This document shows, one piece after another, positions 1 through 7,681 of a stretch of 64,000 nucleotides of DNA. The position numbers and the translations under genes were made by a program. The DNA comes from Paraburkholderia sp. ZP32-5 (lineage in GTDB: Bacteria; Pseudomonadota; Gammaproteobacteria; Burkholderiales; Burkholderiaceae): the NCBI RefSeq assembly GCF_021390495.1, contig NZ_JAJEJP010000001.1, forward strand, positions 3,286,001-3,350,000, read 5' to 3'. A model generated the notes under the pieces. The model saw only the letters and a program-made list of their open reading frames with translations, had not been told where the DNA came from and did not search any database. Position 1 is the first letter of the stretch, and each line of letters opens with the position of its first letter.

Positions 1-340
1 CCATGAGCATCGGCGGTCCATAGATGATTCCGTGCGAGCCGACGACATAAAACAGATCACCGATGGGCAAACGTCGCGGCAGCCGGGCACGGTCAATCTG
101 CGTGACTTCGTAGGGCTTGAGAATGTGGTCGGGCGCGAAGCTTTGGCTCGTCTTGACGTAGCAGCCCGGATTGTCGATATCAGGGATCACGAAGAACTCG
201 TCGCGGAGTTCGAGTTCCCACCAGTCAGGGCCATTGATACCTGCAGGGCCTACGACGCGCGCCGAACGACCATGGCTCTCAGGATTGTGCGGGCAATCGA
301 ATTCGACGAGGTCGCCGACCTTGCAGTGAAGGTCAGTCAT
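1..340 (-). CDS. Hypothetical phage-type protein, 3' end outside the window
   Basis: Reading the minus strand from the ATG at 340, the frame stays open to the window edge for about 113 codons. It starts MTDLHCKVGDLVEF and has an early segment SARVVGPAGINGPDWWELEL, which suggests a small beta-rich fold. Its ATG lies 8 bases inside the end of the preceding gene, so translation is probably coupled. I do not recognise the family. It is the last visible member of the AlpA-led chain. The conserved-looking frame and the overlap make it a likely real gene. Confidence 0.6.
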   Translation of the reverse strand, partial: MTDLHCKVGDLVEFDCPHNPESHGRSARVVGPAGINGPDWWELELRDEFFVIPDIDNPGCYVKTSQSFAPDHILKPYEVTQIDRARLPRRLPIGDLFYVVGSHGIIYGPPMLM

Positions 341-572
341 GGTCAACCTCCCTCAACATAGTTACAGCTTTACACATCCATTCGGACTTTATGCCCGAGA
401 GATCAGCGGCGACGAGAAGGAGTGCTTGCGCCTTGCAAGCGGCGTCGTTGTCCACGTCATCCAGCAGGTCTGACGCACAGTGCAGCAGAGTGCTCACGTT
501 CAGCAGCACATGCGACGAATCAGTGAGATTTGACAAAGCAAATTGGATCGGGTCGCGAAGGTGATTAGCCAT
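333..572 (-). CDS. Hypothetical small phage-type protein (79 aa)
   Basis: A 79-residue protein starting MANHLRDPIQFALSNL, mostly helical by composition, with a run of Leu and Asp residues and no signal peptide or membrane segment. The chosen ATG at 572 overlaps the stop of the upstream gene (565-1032), and its own stop overlaps the next start at 340. This spacing suggests translational coupling. An ATG ten codons further upstream exists but lies deep inside the preceding gene. Function unknown. Similar short proteins are common in phage early regions. Confidence 0.6.
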   Translation of the reverse strand: MANHLRDPIQFALSNLTDSSHVLLNVSTLLHCASDLLDDVDNDAACKAQALLLVAADLSGIKSEWMCKAVTMLREVDHD

Positions 573-1032
573 GATTCGCCTCCATCCGAACAAGCATGGC
601 AACGGCGATCAGCGCGGCGCCGGTGATGTCGAGTGCCTGCATGTAGGTCGGCGCGAGTGCGGCTTTGCGCAATGCGTCACGAATGATCCGATCGATAAGG
701 GATTGTGTTTGCTCGGGACGAGCGGGGATATGGCGCAGCATGGTGCGGACTCCATCGTGATTGAGGAAGGCCCGCTTCCCGTCGCCAAACGGGGTGGGCG
801 GGCACTGAACAGGGTTGGCGAACCGGCACGATGGCACCGGCAGACCCGGAGGTCTCCCCGCCCAGGCCCACCCATTGAAAAGGCGCGCAAAGGCGTACGG
901 ACGTAAAAAAACCGCACTGCGGCGGTCGTCCGCCATCATGATCGGGTCGCCAAACCCGGTAGCTGTTGTCTCAGCCACAACCAAAGTATACGACATTCCG
1001 GAAGGTTTACAAGTGCTAATAACGTTCAGCAT
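565..1032 (-). CDS. Hypothetical protein overlapping an Ash/C4-like phage segment
   Basis: A 155-residue frame whose ATG at 1032 overlaps the stop of the upstream 58-residue gene and whose stop overlaps the next start. Its middle reads ARLFNGWAWAGRPPGLPVP then CRFANPVQ, the kind of sequence found when phage P4/P1-type C4 immunity RNA regions are translated (Ash or Icd-like entries). A second frame over the same DNA (917-609, starting MRFFYVRTPLRAF) gives an equally Ash-like protein. The C-terminal part, about residues 90-155, looks like an ordinary helical protein. The conserved unit in the middle may be the RNA rather than the peptide. Function unknown and start uncertain. Confidence 0.5.
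   Translation of the reverse strand: MLNVISTCKPSGMSYTLVVAETTATGFGDPIMMADDRRSAVFLRPYAFARLFNGWAWAGRPPGLPVPSCRFANPVQCPPTPFGDGKRAFLNHDGVRTMLRHIPARPEQTQSLIDRIIRDALRKAALAPTYMQALDITGAALIAVAMLVRMEANHG
788..882 (-). ncRNA. C4-antisense-RNA-like structured segment
   Basis: On the minus strand an outer stem joins 866-873 with 792-799 (8 perfect pairs). It encloses two hairpins: 851-855 with 842-846 (loop of 4) and 834-840 with 823-829 (7 pairs, two of them G-U). The multi-stem layout, together with the Ash/Icd-like translation of both frames, matches what is known of C4/cI immunity RNAs of P1, P7 and P4-type phages, which regulate an antirepressor or replication operon by antisense pairing. Assignment is by pattern only. 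A covariance model search is needed. Confidence 0.42.
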
Positions 1033-1202
1033 GTTCCGGCCCCGGTCCGCGCGGCATCGAGCAGCACCAGCAACACGTCGTTCAGTTCGTCACGCTGCAC
1101 CAGCATCGCCGGTTTGCGTTCGGGGCCGGGATTGGCTGACGTGCGCAACCAGACGAACGCCGGATCGTCCGCGGGCTCGATGTGGGCGTAGAGGGCGGTC
1201 AT
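1026..1202 (-). CDS. Hypothetical small phage-type protein (58 aa)
   Basis: A 58-residue protein starting MTALYAHIEPADDPAFVWL. Its ATG at 1202 overlaps the alpA stop codon in an ATGA arrangement, and its own TGA sits inside the start of the next gene. No recognised domain, and no signal or membrane segment. A much longer frame upstream of this ATG is non-coding in appearance (Arg/Pro/His-rich) and lies over alpA, so the short start is preferred. Probably a small phage accessory protein translated from the alpA message. Confidence 0.6.
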   Translation of the reverse strand: MTALYAHIEPADDPAFVWLRTSANPGPERKPAMLVQRDELNDVLLVLLDAARTGAGTC

Positions 1203-1408
1203 ACCACCGCCCGGTAACCGGCGGGGTTTGCGAGAAACGCTTCGATGTCGGCGGCGCGCCAGCCTACCGAGCGGGGGCCGAGCTGGATAGCAGCCGGAAA
1301 CGTCTTGTTCTTGATGCGTTGGTAGATGGTGGAGCGCGAGAGCCCCGTTGCGGATTCCACCTGTTTGCGGCGCAGGATGGCAAGTGCGGTTTTGATTGGC
1401 TCGGCCAT
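1199..1408 (-). CDS. AlpA family phage transcriptional regulator
   Basis: A 69-residue DNA-binding protein. After a short basic N-terminus it shows the helix-turn-helix segment RKQVESATGLSRSTIYQRI and then the AlpA wing KTFPAAIQLGPRSVGWRAAD followed by IEAFL. AlpA/MerR-type excisionase-like regulators control integrase or early gene expression in P4-like prophages and integrative islands. It heads the minus-strand chain of overlapping small genes and has an inverted repeat just upstream of its start. Length and motifs fit the family well. Confidence 0.88.
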   Translation of the reverse strand: MAEPIKTALAILRRKQVESATGLSRSTIYQRIKNKTFPAAIQLGPRSVGWRAADIEAFLANPAGYRAVV

Positions 1409-1413
1409 GTTTT

Positions 1414-1432
1414 CTCACTGGAGGATAGTGAG
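1414..1432 (-). promoter_or_regulatory. Inverted repeat covering the alpA ribosome-binding region
   Basis: CTCACT, seven bases, then AGTGAG form a perfect six-base inverted repeat 6 bases upstream of the alpA ATG. On the minus strand the right arm contains the only purine-rich Shine-Dalgarno candidate (GTGAGAA). It could be an operator or an RNA hairpin hiding the ribosome site. Inference only. Confidence 0.35.
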
Positions 1433-1554
1433 TGTCCCCGGCCCTTCCGGGAACACATGGCTTCTTATTATTTACATCAAGTCGGAAGTTGCTACCCGCA
1501 TACGCTGGCAGTTCGGCGAGCGCAGACATTCCGTTCTGCGCAGAAGGGGATCTG

Positions 1555-2172
1555 TCAAGACGTTGACTTCTTTGCAGCCGAAATTATCTCGGCGAGTTTT
1601 TTGTGCGACAGGGGAACAACCTTGGTGAGCTCTGTTGCGGCTTTCTGCGCTGATAGCGTCGGGTCGATATTCGCCCTCCAGTGCGCTACCGCATCCTTGA
1701 TTAGTTCGCGGCTTTCGGCATGTCGCAGCTTCGCCATTTCAGCGGCCGGATTCCTGTTGGTACCACACGCAGCAATCGCAAAGGCGTATCGCTCGCAAGC
1801 CACTCTAAACAAAACCATAGCCTCGTCGTCGCTACGGCAGTCAGATATGAGCTTCAAACAGCAATGAATTCCCGTGGCGAGATCTCGCTCTATCCTAGTT
1901 GCATTTACCCATGCACGAACGAAGGGTGACGTCTCAGCTAGCAGATGCGACGGCTGCGCCAGCGCCTTGTACGCTCCCTCGATCTCATGGAGGACAGGAA
2001 CGTCGGCTTCGTCTAAAAATCCGTCATCGTAATAGTGTCGGGATACGATCTCCAACCAACCGAATTTTCCAATGCTGAAAAGGCGATCAAGATCGACTCC
2101 TTCTGCCAAATCGAGAAGGTCACAAAGCAAGTCGTCAGCGCGACTCGCGAATCGTTTTTCGAACTCGTCCAT
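1555..2172 (-). CDS. Hypothetical cytoplasmic protein of the island (205 aa)
   Basis: A 205-residue acidic, mainly helical protein starting MDEFEKRFASRADDLLCDLL. It has five Cys residues, no signal peptide or membrane segment, and a Lys/Ser-rich C-terminus (HKKLAEIISAAKKSTS). Base composition is lower in GC than the core genes to the right, consistent with transfer. It is transcribed toward alpA with a gap of about 150 bases. I do not recognise the family. Candidates by context are phage accessory or abortive-infection proteins, but no motif supports this. Confidence 0.65.
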   Translation of the reverse strand: MDEFEKRFASRADDLLCDLLDLAEGVDLDRLFSIGKFGWLEIVSRHYYDDGFLDEADVPVLHEIEGAYKALAQPSHLLAETSPFVRAWVNATRIERDLATGIHCCLKLISDCRSDDEAMVLFRVACERYAFAIAACGTNRNPAAEMAKLRHAESRELIKDAVAHWRANIDPTLSAQKAATELTKVVPLSHKKLAEIISAAKKSTS

Positions 2173-2981
2173 GCGCCCTCACGCAAAGCCCTCGAGCAGA
2201 AGGCCGCGCCGGCCGGGTGAGGGAACCCGGCTATCGATCCGTCGATCGGGCGCGACCGCGGATCATTTTACGGTGGTTTTGTACAGATCGAAGGGATGCG
2301 ATAGCCCTGAACAAGTACGGGTAGCAGCCCACGCACGGGGGTATTTCTGGGGGTATGTTTTCAACGAAAAACAGGCGAACCACCACCAGTATTGAGATAG
2401 CAAGGATTATTTCATTCCGGCCCTGGCACCAAGTTTTCTCTAGCAAAGCCTCGCACGAAAGAATCTTTGTTAGCTTGTCAGCACATTCCCGCCGCAGTCA
2501 GTCGTCGCATTCCCCGCTAATGCCTCAAGCCGCGCTCGTTGCGAAACGCGCCGACAAGCGCTCGCGGTTACGGCAGTCCATCGTCGCGTCCCACAACGGC
2601 TTGCTCAGCCTCTCCTCTTTTTGTTGAACGCGCGCACATCGGCATCCTTGCGCATCGGTCAATCAACGAAGACGATAGCTTTCATTTCCTCAACGCAGTG
2701 CCGGTTCATTGAAAATGCGCAGCCTTTCGCGCGCAACAATTTCTGCCACGGTCTTTTGAAATCGGCGTCGACAGTTGCCAGATGAAGCTGACGGGCTACG
2801 CGCTTTAACAATCCCCGTGGCCGCAATGAGGCTACAAATCAGCTTCAAACCAACTCCCTCACCTCGCCGTAACCTCGCCCCAAGGCAATCCCGGCTGACA
2901 TCGCACACCCACGGCAACACGAGCAAACCACCGACGCAACGTCACTAGACGCCCCAAAGGCACTTTGCTATCGTCGCTGCC
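2173..2981. other. Long gene-poor stretch at the island boundary
   Basis: No convincing coding region. Short frames on both strands have shadow-like composition. It contains a direct repeat GGGGGTAT at 2337-2344 and 2349-2356 separated by four bases, the kind of arrangement seen near recombinase arm sites. No tRNA or integrase remnant was recognised. The right part must hold the promoter of the gene at 2982. Confidence 0.4.
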
Positions 2982-4136
2982 ATGAATACGACCAACCCTC
3001 GCGCACGGGCCGCATTAGTCTTTCTGCTCGCTTTTTTCGTTATCTGGTGCCGTGCCGCTATCAGACTTGAACATGGATTCCTGTGGGCCGAAGACGCTCC
3101 GATCTTTATTCAACAGGCGCATCAGTTGGGCATTCGCGCCATCATCGCAAACTACGCGGGTTATCTGCATTTAATACCCCGGCTGATTGCCGAGACACAA
3201 CGCGCCGTCTTGCCATTCGGCGCAACGCCCTACTTTTTCGTGTGGTGCTGCGCGGCCCTGATGTCGGCCGCATGTGCGTACGTTGCCTTCGCTCTGCGCC
3301 AGGTCGCGCCGCTCACAGCCATCTTCATGGGTCTTGCACCGGTCCTCGCACCTCAGAACGGCGAAGTGCTGCTGTCGATTACCAATCTGCAATGGGTGCT
3401 GCTGCCGGCGCTGTTCGTGCTGTTGTGGGAAGCGGTATTTGAAGGCGAGAATCGTCGCTCGCTGCCGCGCGCGATTGCAGTTGGATTGCTGGCGCTGACC
3501 GGACCGTTCGGCGTTCTGCTCGTGCCGGCCGTCGCAATAGCCATCGCGCTGCGTCGATTGCGATCAAGAGCCGCGCAAATAAACTGGCCGGTCGTGGCAA
3601 CGTATTTCATTGCCGTTGCCGTGCAGACGATCGTCATGCTACGCCATCCGCAGACGCCCAAAGGTGTACACGATCTCCCCTGGCTCAACTGGATGATTCG
3701 CGCGATGTTCGCGGACTTCCTGCCGACAGCGATCACCACGACCACGGCCGGCTATCTGTTCGCGGCGCTGGTGATTGTCGTATGTGTTCTATCGCGCGCG
3801 CGGCTCGTGTTTCTGAGCCTGTTCTGCTTCAGCGTGCTGCTGTGGGGTCTCGGTGTCACGCGAACGGCACCGGTGATGCCGATCATCTGGTACGGCTATG
3901 GCGCGCGTTATCTGTACCCGTGGGGCATTTTCATGCTGTGGGCGCTGACGCTGTCGATTTCCTACGCGAGGAACGCGCTGGTCAGGCCACTGGCGGGCAT
4001 TCTGATTGTCCTGATTCTGCTCGCATCCGGTGAACGATTCGCGGCGGACATTCAGCAGCCGTGGTCAATTCAATCGAGCGCTACGTCCTATCACCTGACC
4101 GTTCCGCCCGGCTGGTCGATCGACGTTCCGCGTTAA
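2982..4136 (+). CDS. Polytopic membrane protein, possible GT-C-type glycosyltransferase
   Basis: A 384-residue integral membrane protein with roughly ten hydrophobic segments from residue 10 onward. After the first segment comes LWAEDAPIFIQQAHQLG and GYLHLIPRLIAE. The acidic EDA motif in the first periplasmic loop and the GYLHL-PR motif resemble bacterial membrane glycosyltransferase-like proteins of the GT-C/ArnT class that use lipid-linked sugars. A soluble tail of about 35 residues ends WSIDVPR. It is monocistronic between the island and the permease. The substrate cannot be told, and the family call is tentative. Confidence 0.6.
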   Translation: MNTTNPRARAALVFLLAFFVIWCRAAIRLEHGFLWAEDAPIFIQQAHQLGIRAIIANYAGYLHLIPRLIAETQRAVLPFGATPYFFVWCCAALMSAACAYVAFALRQVAPLTAIFMGLAPVLAPQNGEVLLSITNLQWVLLPALFVLLWEAVFEGENRRSLPRAIAVGLLALTGPFGVLLVPAVAIAIALRRLRSRAAQINWPVVATYFIAVAVQTIVMLRHPQTPKGVHDLPWLNWMIRAMFADFLPTAITTTTAGYLFAALVIVVCVLSRARLVFLSLFCFSVLLWGLGVTRTAPVMPIIWYGYGARYLYPWGIFMLWALTLSISYARNALVRPLAGILIVLILLASGERFAADIQQPWSIQSSATSYHLTVPPGWSIDVPR

Positions 4137-4229
4137 ATCGCATCGTCCGCCAGCAAACGAATTCACGTCTCTGCTCGAACCCGTCGGTGCGCATCGCCCG
4201 ACGGGTTCGTCATTTGTGGTCGCGACGCT

Positions 4230-5618
4230 TTAACGCCCCGCCATCTCCACGCCACGCCGCGCGCTTTCACGCCGCCGCTTGATCACATACCCGGCCCACA
4301 TCAGCACGAGCCACACGGGCACCAGCCATACCGACACCGACAACCCCGGTGTCATCGCGAGAATCACGAGGATCAGCGCCATGAACGCAAGGCAGATCCA
4401 GTTGCTGAGCGGGAACCAGAACGAGCGGAACACCAGCGTTTCGCCGGCGGCCACCATCGCCTTGCGCGACTTCAGATGCGTGAGGCTGATCAACGCCCAG
4501 TTCAGCACCAGCGCGGCGACCACGAGCGACATCAACAGGCCGAGCGCCTCTGCCGGAATCACGTAGTTGATGATCACGCACGCGAACGTCGCGAGCGCGG
4601 ACAGACCGATCGCCATATACGGCACGCCGCGCCGGTCGACCTTCAGCAGCGCGCGCGGCGCATTGCCCTGCTCCGCGAGACCGTACAGCATGCGGCTATT
4701 CGCATACACGCCGCTGTTGTATACCGACAGCGCCGCGGTCAGCACCACCACGTTCAGCACGTTCGCGGTCAGCGTCGAGCCGATCTGCGAAAAGATCATC
4801 ACGAACGGACTGCCGCCAGCGGCCACCTCGTTCCACGGATACAGCGACAGCAACACCGCGAGTGAGCAGATATAGAAAATCAGGATTCGCAGGATCACCT
4901 GATTCACCGCTTTCGGAATGCTCTTTTGCGGCTCGGCGGCTTCAGCGGCCGTAATGCCGATCAGCTCGAGCCCGCCGAACGAGAACATGATCACCGCGAG
5001 CATCATGAAGAGCCCATGAAAGCCGTGCGGGAAAAAGCCGCCGTGACTCCACAGGTTCGCGATCGATGCCTGCGGGCCGCCGTGCCCGCTAATCAGCAGA
5101 TAGCCGCCGAACAGAATCATGCCGATCACCGCCACCACCTTGATGATCGCGAACCAGAACTCGGTTTCGCCGTAAGCCTTCACGTTGGTGAGATTGATCG
5201 CGTTGATGAGCGCGAAGCACGCCAGCGCCGATATCCATGTCGGCACCCCCGGCCACCAGTAATGCACATAGGTGCCGACCGCGGTCAGCTCGGCCATGCT
5301 CACGAGCACGTACAGCACCCAGTAATTCCAGCCCGATAGGAAACCCGCAAAGTCGCCCCAGTATTTGTACGCGAAGTGGCTGAACGAGCCGGCGACCGGT
5401 TCCTGAGCGACCATTTCACCGAGTTGCCGCATGATCATGAAGGCGACCACGCCGCCGATCGCGTAACCGAGGATCATCGACGGGCCGGCCGCCTGCAACA
5501 CGCTCGCGGAGCCGAGAAAGAGACCGGTGCCGATCGCGCCGCCCAGCGCGATCAGCTGGATATGGCGATTCTTGAGCCCGCGCTTCAGGCCTTCTTGCTG
5601 CTGTGTACTATTCATTGC
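4230..5618 (-). CDS. Amino acid permease, AroP/PheP-like (APC superfamily)
   Basis: A 462-residue inner-membrane transporter with about twelve membrane segments. The N-terminus has GLKNRHIQLIALGGAIGTG, the hallmark of the amino acid transporter (AAT) family, followed by GSFSHFAYKYWG and GWNYW. The later FSFGGLELIGITAAEA segment is typical of AroP, PheP and related permeases that import aromatic or other neutral amino acids with protons. The start MNSTQQQEG at 5618 is preferred over an upstream in-frame ATG because it fits the family length. Specificity within the group is not decided by sequence inspection. Confidence 0.9.
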   Translation of the reverse strand, partial: AMNSTQQQEGLKRGLKNRHIQLIALGGAIGTGLFLGSASVLQAAGPSMILGYAIGGVVAFMIMRQLGEMVAQEPVAGSFSHFAYKYWGDFAGFLSGWNYWVLYVLVSMAELTAVGTYVHYWWPGVPTWISALACFALINAINLTNVKAYGETEFWFAIIKVVAVIGMILFGGYLLISGHGGPQASIANLWSHGGFFPHGFHGLFMMLAVIMFSFGGLELIGITAAEAAEPQKSIPKAVNQVILRILIFYICSLAVLLSLYPWNEVAAGGSPFVMIFSQIGSTLTANVLNVVVLTAALSVYNSGVYANSRMLYGLAEQGNAPRALLKVDRRGVPYMAIGLSALATFACVIINYVIPAEALGLLMSLVVAALVLNWALISLTHLKSRKAMVAAGETLVFRSFWFPLSNWICLAFMALILVILAMTPGLSVSVWLVPVWLVLMWAGYVIKRRRESARRGVEMAGR

Positions 5619-5823
5619 GCCCTGCTGGATGAAATCGACCGCCGGTCCGCACACTTAGGAGGCCCGGCAAAACCGATAATTTTACCCGGGCCGATATTCG
5701 TCAGACATTCGGAGCGACCCGCTTTGGTTCTGCTCCGCACTTAAGCGCGCGGATTGTGATTGTCAGGGGAATAGCGCTTCGGTATGTTGCCGTAGTCGAA
5801 CCGTCAGCCCGCGGAGGCTCAAC

Positions 5824-6669
5824 ATGCTGCGTAAACGTCTGCTTTGCGGCGCCGTTTTGTGCCTCTGTTTCGCGGGCGCGACGGCACTCGCACAAACCGG
5901 CTCCGGTGCCGCGCCGTCCGCCCAGCCGGCGATGAATGAATCGGCGAGCCCACCCGCCGCGCCACTATCGGGCCCCGTGCGCAATATCGTGCTGGTGCAT
6001 GGCGCGTTCGTCGACGGGTCGAGCTGGAATGGCGTGGTCGCGAAACTGCAGCAGAAGGGTTATCACGTGAGCTCGGTGCAGAACCCGCTCACGTCGCTCG
6101 CCGACGATGTCGCCGCGACCCGTCGCGTGCTCGCGCGCGAGAGCGGACCGGTGCTGCTGGTCGGGCATTCGTGGGGTGGCGTGGTCATTACCGAAGTGGC
6201 GGCGGATGCGCCGAACGTCGCCGGGCTCGTGTACGTTGCCGCGCTCGCGCCCGATCTGCATCAATCGGCGGTCGACGTGATGAAGCAGGGGGAGTCGATG
6301 CCGTCTGCCCAAAGCGTCATCGCGGACGCAAACGGCTTTCTGTGGCTCGACCGCGCGCGCTACCACGCGGACCTCGCGGCCGATGTGCCCGAAAACGTCA
6401 CGCGCGTGCTGGCCGCCGCGCAGGTGCCGATCGCGGCGAAGGCGTTCAACGAACCGGTCGATCAGGTGGGCTGGAAAGACAAACCGTCGTGGTACGTGCT
6501 GACCACGAAAGATCGCGCGGTATCGCCCGCGCTGCAGAAAGCGATCGCCGACAGGATCGGCGCGAAGGTCGTGCCGGTTGCGTCGAGCCATCTCGCGCCG
6601 GTGTCGCATGCGGGCGCGGTCGCCGATGCGATCGACCGCGCGGCGCGTGAGTTGAGCCGGCAGCAGTAG
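5824..6669 (+). CDS. Exported alpha/beta hydrolase
   Basis: A 281-residue protein with a signal peptide (residues 1-23, ending TALA) and a Pro/Ala linker, then an alpha/beta hydrolase domain. Visible elements are the oxyanion HGAF near residue 59, the nucleophile elbow GHSWGG with Ser116, a probable acid in TTKDRA, and the catalytic His in SSHLA near residue 256. It resembles small esterase-like hydrolases of the salicylate esterase/hydroxynitrile lyase fold. Substrate unknown. It stands alone between two oppositely oriented units. Confidence 0.85.
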   Translation: MLRKRLLCGAVLCLCFAGATALAQTGSGAAPSAQPAMNESASPPAAPLSGPVRNIVLVHGAFVDGSSWNGVVAKLQQKGYHVSSVQNPLTSLADDVAATRRVLARESGPVLLVGHSWGGVVITEVAADAPNVAGLVYVAALAPDLHQSAVDVMKQGESMPSAQSVIADANGFLWLDRARYHADLAADVPENVTRVLAAAQVPIAAKAFNEPVDQVGWKDKPSWYVLTTKDRAVSPALQKAIADRIGAKVVPVASSHLAPVSHAGAVADAIDRAARELSRQQ

Positions 6670-6837
6670 CGGAGATACGTTGGCGGGTGCGGTTGTCGGC
6701 TGCGACTGCTAGTCAGCAGCCGCAGTGGCCAATCACAGTTGCCAGCCACAGTTACCAACCGGCAGTCGCCGACCGCAATTGCCAACATCAACCGCCGCAC
6801 AGTCAGCCCACGAAGCAAGGCAAGCGCCTCCCGCCAC
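6670..6837. repeat. Degenerate short tandem repeat between convergent genes
   Basis: Between about 6735 and 6790 a unit near CACAGTTGCCAAC recurs four times with changes (CACAGTTGCCAGC, CACAGTTACCAAC, GCAGTCGCCGAC, CGCAATTGCCAAC). No coding signal or good terminator hairpin was found here. Confidence 0.4.
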
Positions 6838-7671
6838 TCACCGCAACATAAACGACATCGCCGACAAACAGTTCAGCATCCGCACCGCATGCTCGGCCGA
6901 CGCCGCGCTAAAACGCAGCGTCACGCCATCCACGCGTGTCAGCGTCGGCCATTGGCAAAACAGATCGGCGAGCCCGCTCGTCTGCACCCGCAACTCACAC
7001 TCGACCGCTTGCGCCCGCGCGCGCGTCGCCGTAGCCGAATGGCCCGCGTCGAGATGCTCGCGCACGACGTCGCGCGCGGCCTCGTGAAGCGCCACGCGCA
7101 CATTCGCGAGCGATTGCGTGACGCCACTCGCATGCCCGCCCGCATCCTTCGTGACGACGAAGCGTGCACCCGGAAAACGCGGCGCGGTTTCTTCGGCGAA
7201 CACGTCATCGCCGGATAAAAGCGCGACACGTGCGCCGTATTCTTCAGCGAGCGCGCCGTACAACCCCGCCTCACCGAGTTCGACGCCATTGAACGCCACG
7301 CGCGCGAACGCGAAGCTGTTGATCGTATGCGCGAGGATGCCGTGCGTTTGCGCCTTCGCGTGATAGCCGATCATGAAGACGAGCGCCGCGCCGTATTCGA
7401 GCCCGGCCATCATGCCGAGCGTGCGCGGTTTGCCGAGCACGACCCGCGCGCGCGGATCGAGCAGATCGGGCAGCAGGTTGCGAAAGCCGCCATGCGAATC
7501 GTTGACCCACACATTGGTCGCGCCGCCCGCGAACGCGCCTTCGATCGCCGCGTTGGCTTCGAGCGTCATCCAGCGGCGCGCGGCTTCGTATTCGCCGTTG
7601 CCCGCACGGGTCTGCTCGGGATGGAAGACGCCGGCCACGCCTTCGATGTCGGTGGAAACGAGGACTTTCAT
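6838..7671 (-). CDS. dppA: M55 family D-aminopeptidase (DppA-like)
   Basis: A 277-residue zinc peptidase that removes N-terminal D-amino acids from short peptides. The family ligands line up with Bacillus DppA numbering: Asp8 and Glu10 in STDIEGVAG, His60 in DSHGG, His104 in GYHA and the catalytic His115 in HTINS. The start at 7671 (MKVLVSTDIEG) is the family N-terminus, and the longer frame upstream overlaps the P1 peptidase gene. It is the last gene of the gsi operon, ten bases after the preceding stop, so it likely digests imported D-residue peptides. Symbol by family similarity. Confidence 0.9.
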   Translation of the reverse strand: MKVLVSTDIEGVAGVFHPEQTRAGNGEYEAARRWMTLEANAAIEGAFAGGATNVWVNDSHGGFRNLLPDLLDPRARVVLGKPRTLGMMAGLEYGAALVFMIGYHAKAQTHGILAHTINSFAFARVAFNGVELGEAGLYGALAEEYGARVALLSGDDVFAEETAPRFPGARFVVTKDAGGHASGVTQSLANVRVALHEAARDVVREHLDAGHSATATRARAQAVECELRVQTSGLADLFCQWPTLTRVDGVTLRFSAASAEHAVRMLNCLSAMSFMLR

Positions 7672-7681
7672 CGCGTATCGA

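Larger units (their letters stand above)
1..2400. mobile_element. Edge of a phage-derived integrated element
   Basis: This stretch groups an AlpA-type regulator, a C4/Ash-like phage immunity segment and small overlapping genes of unknown function, all on the minus strand. The gene at 1555-2172 is visibly less GC-rich than the genes beyond 3000. No integrase, transposase or tRNA attachment site is visible, so the right boundary (about 2200-2400) is inferred from where island-like genes stop. The left side runs off the window. Confidence 0.5.

Noticed and set aside
1409..1529. A longer frame on the minus strand that would extend the 58-residue gene upstream to 1529
   Set aside because: The added part is Arg/Pro/His-rich, lies over alpA in another frame and has no ribosome site. 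The ATGA overlap at 1202 is more convincing.
2690..2926. A 78-codon minus-strand frame in the gene-poor stretch
   Set aside because: No ribosome site, no recognisable motif and random-looking composition.
6735..6790. CRISPR or regulatory iterons from the CACAGTTGCCAAC-like repeats
   Set aside because: Units are degenerate and without spacers, in a short gap between converging genes; simple slippage is enough.
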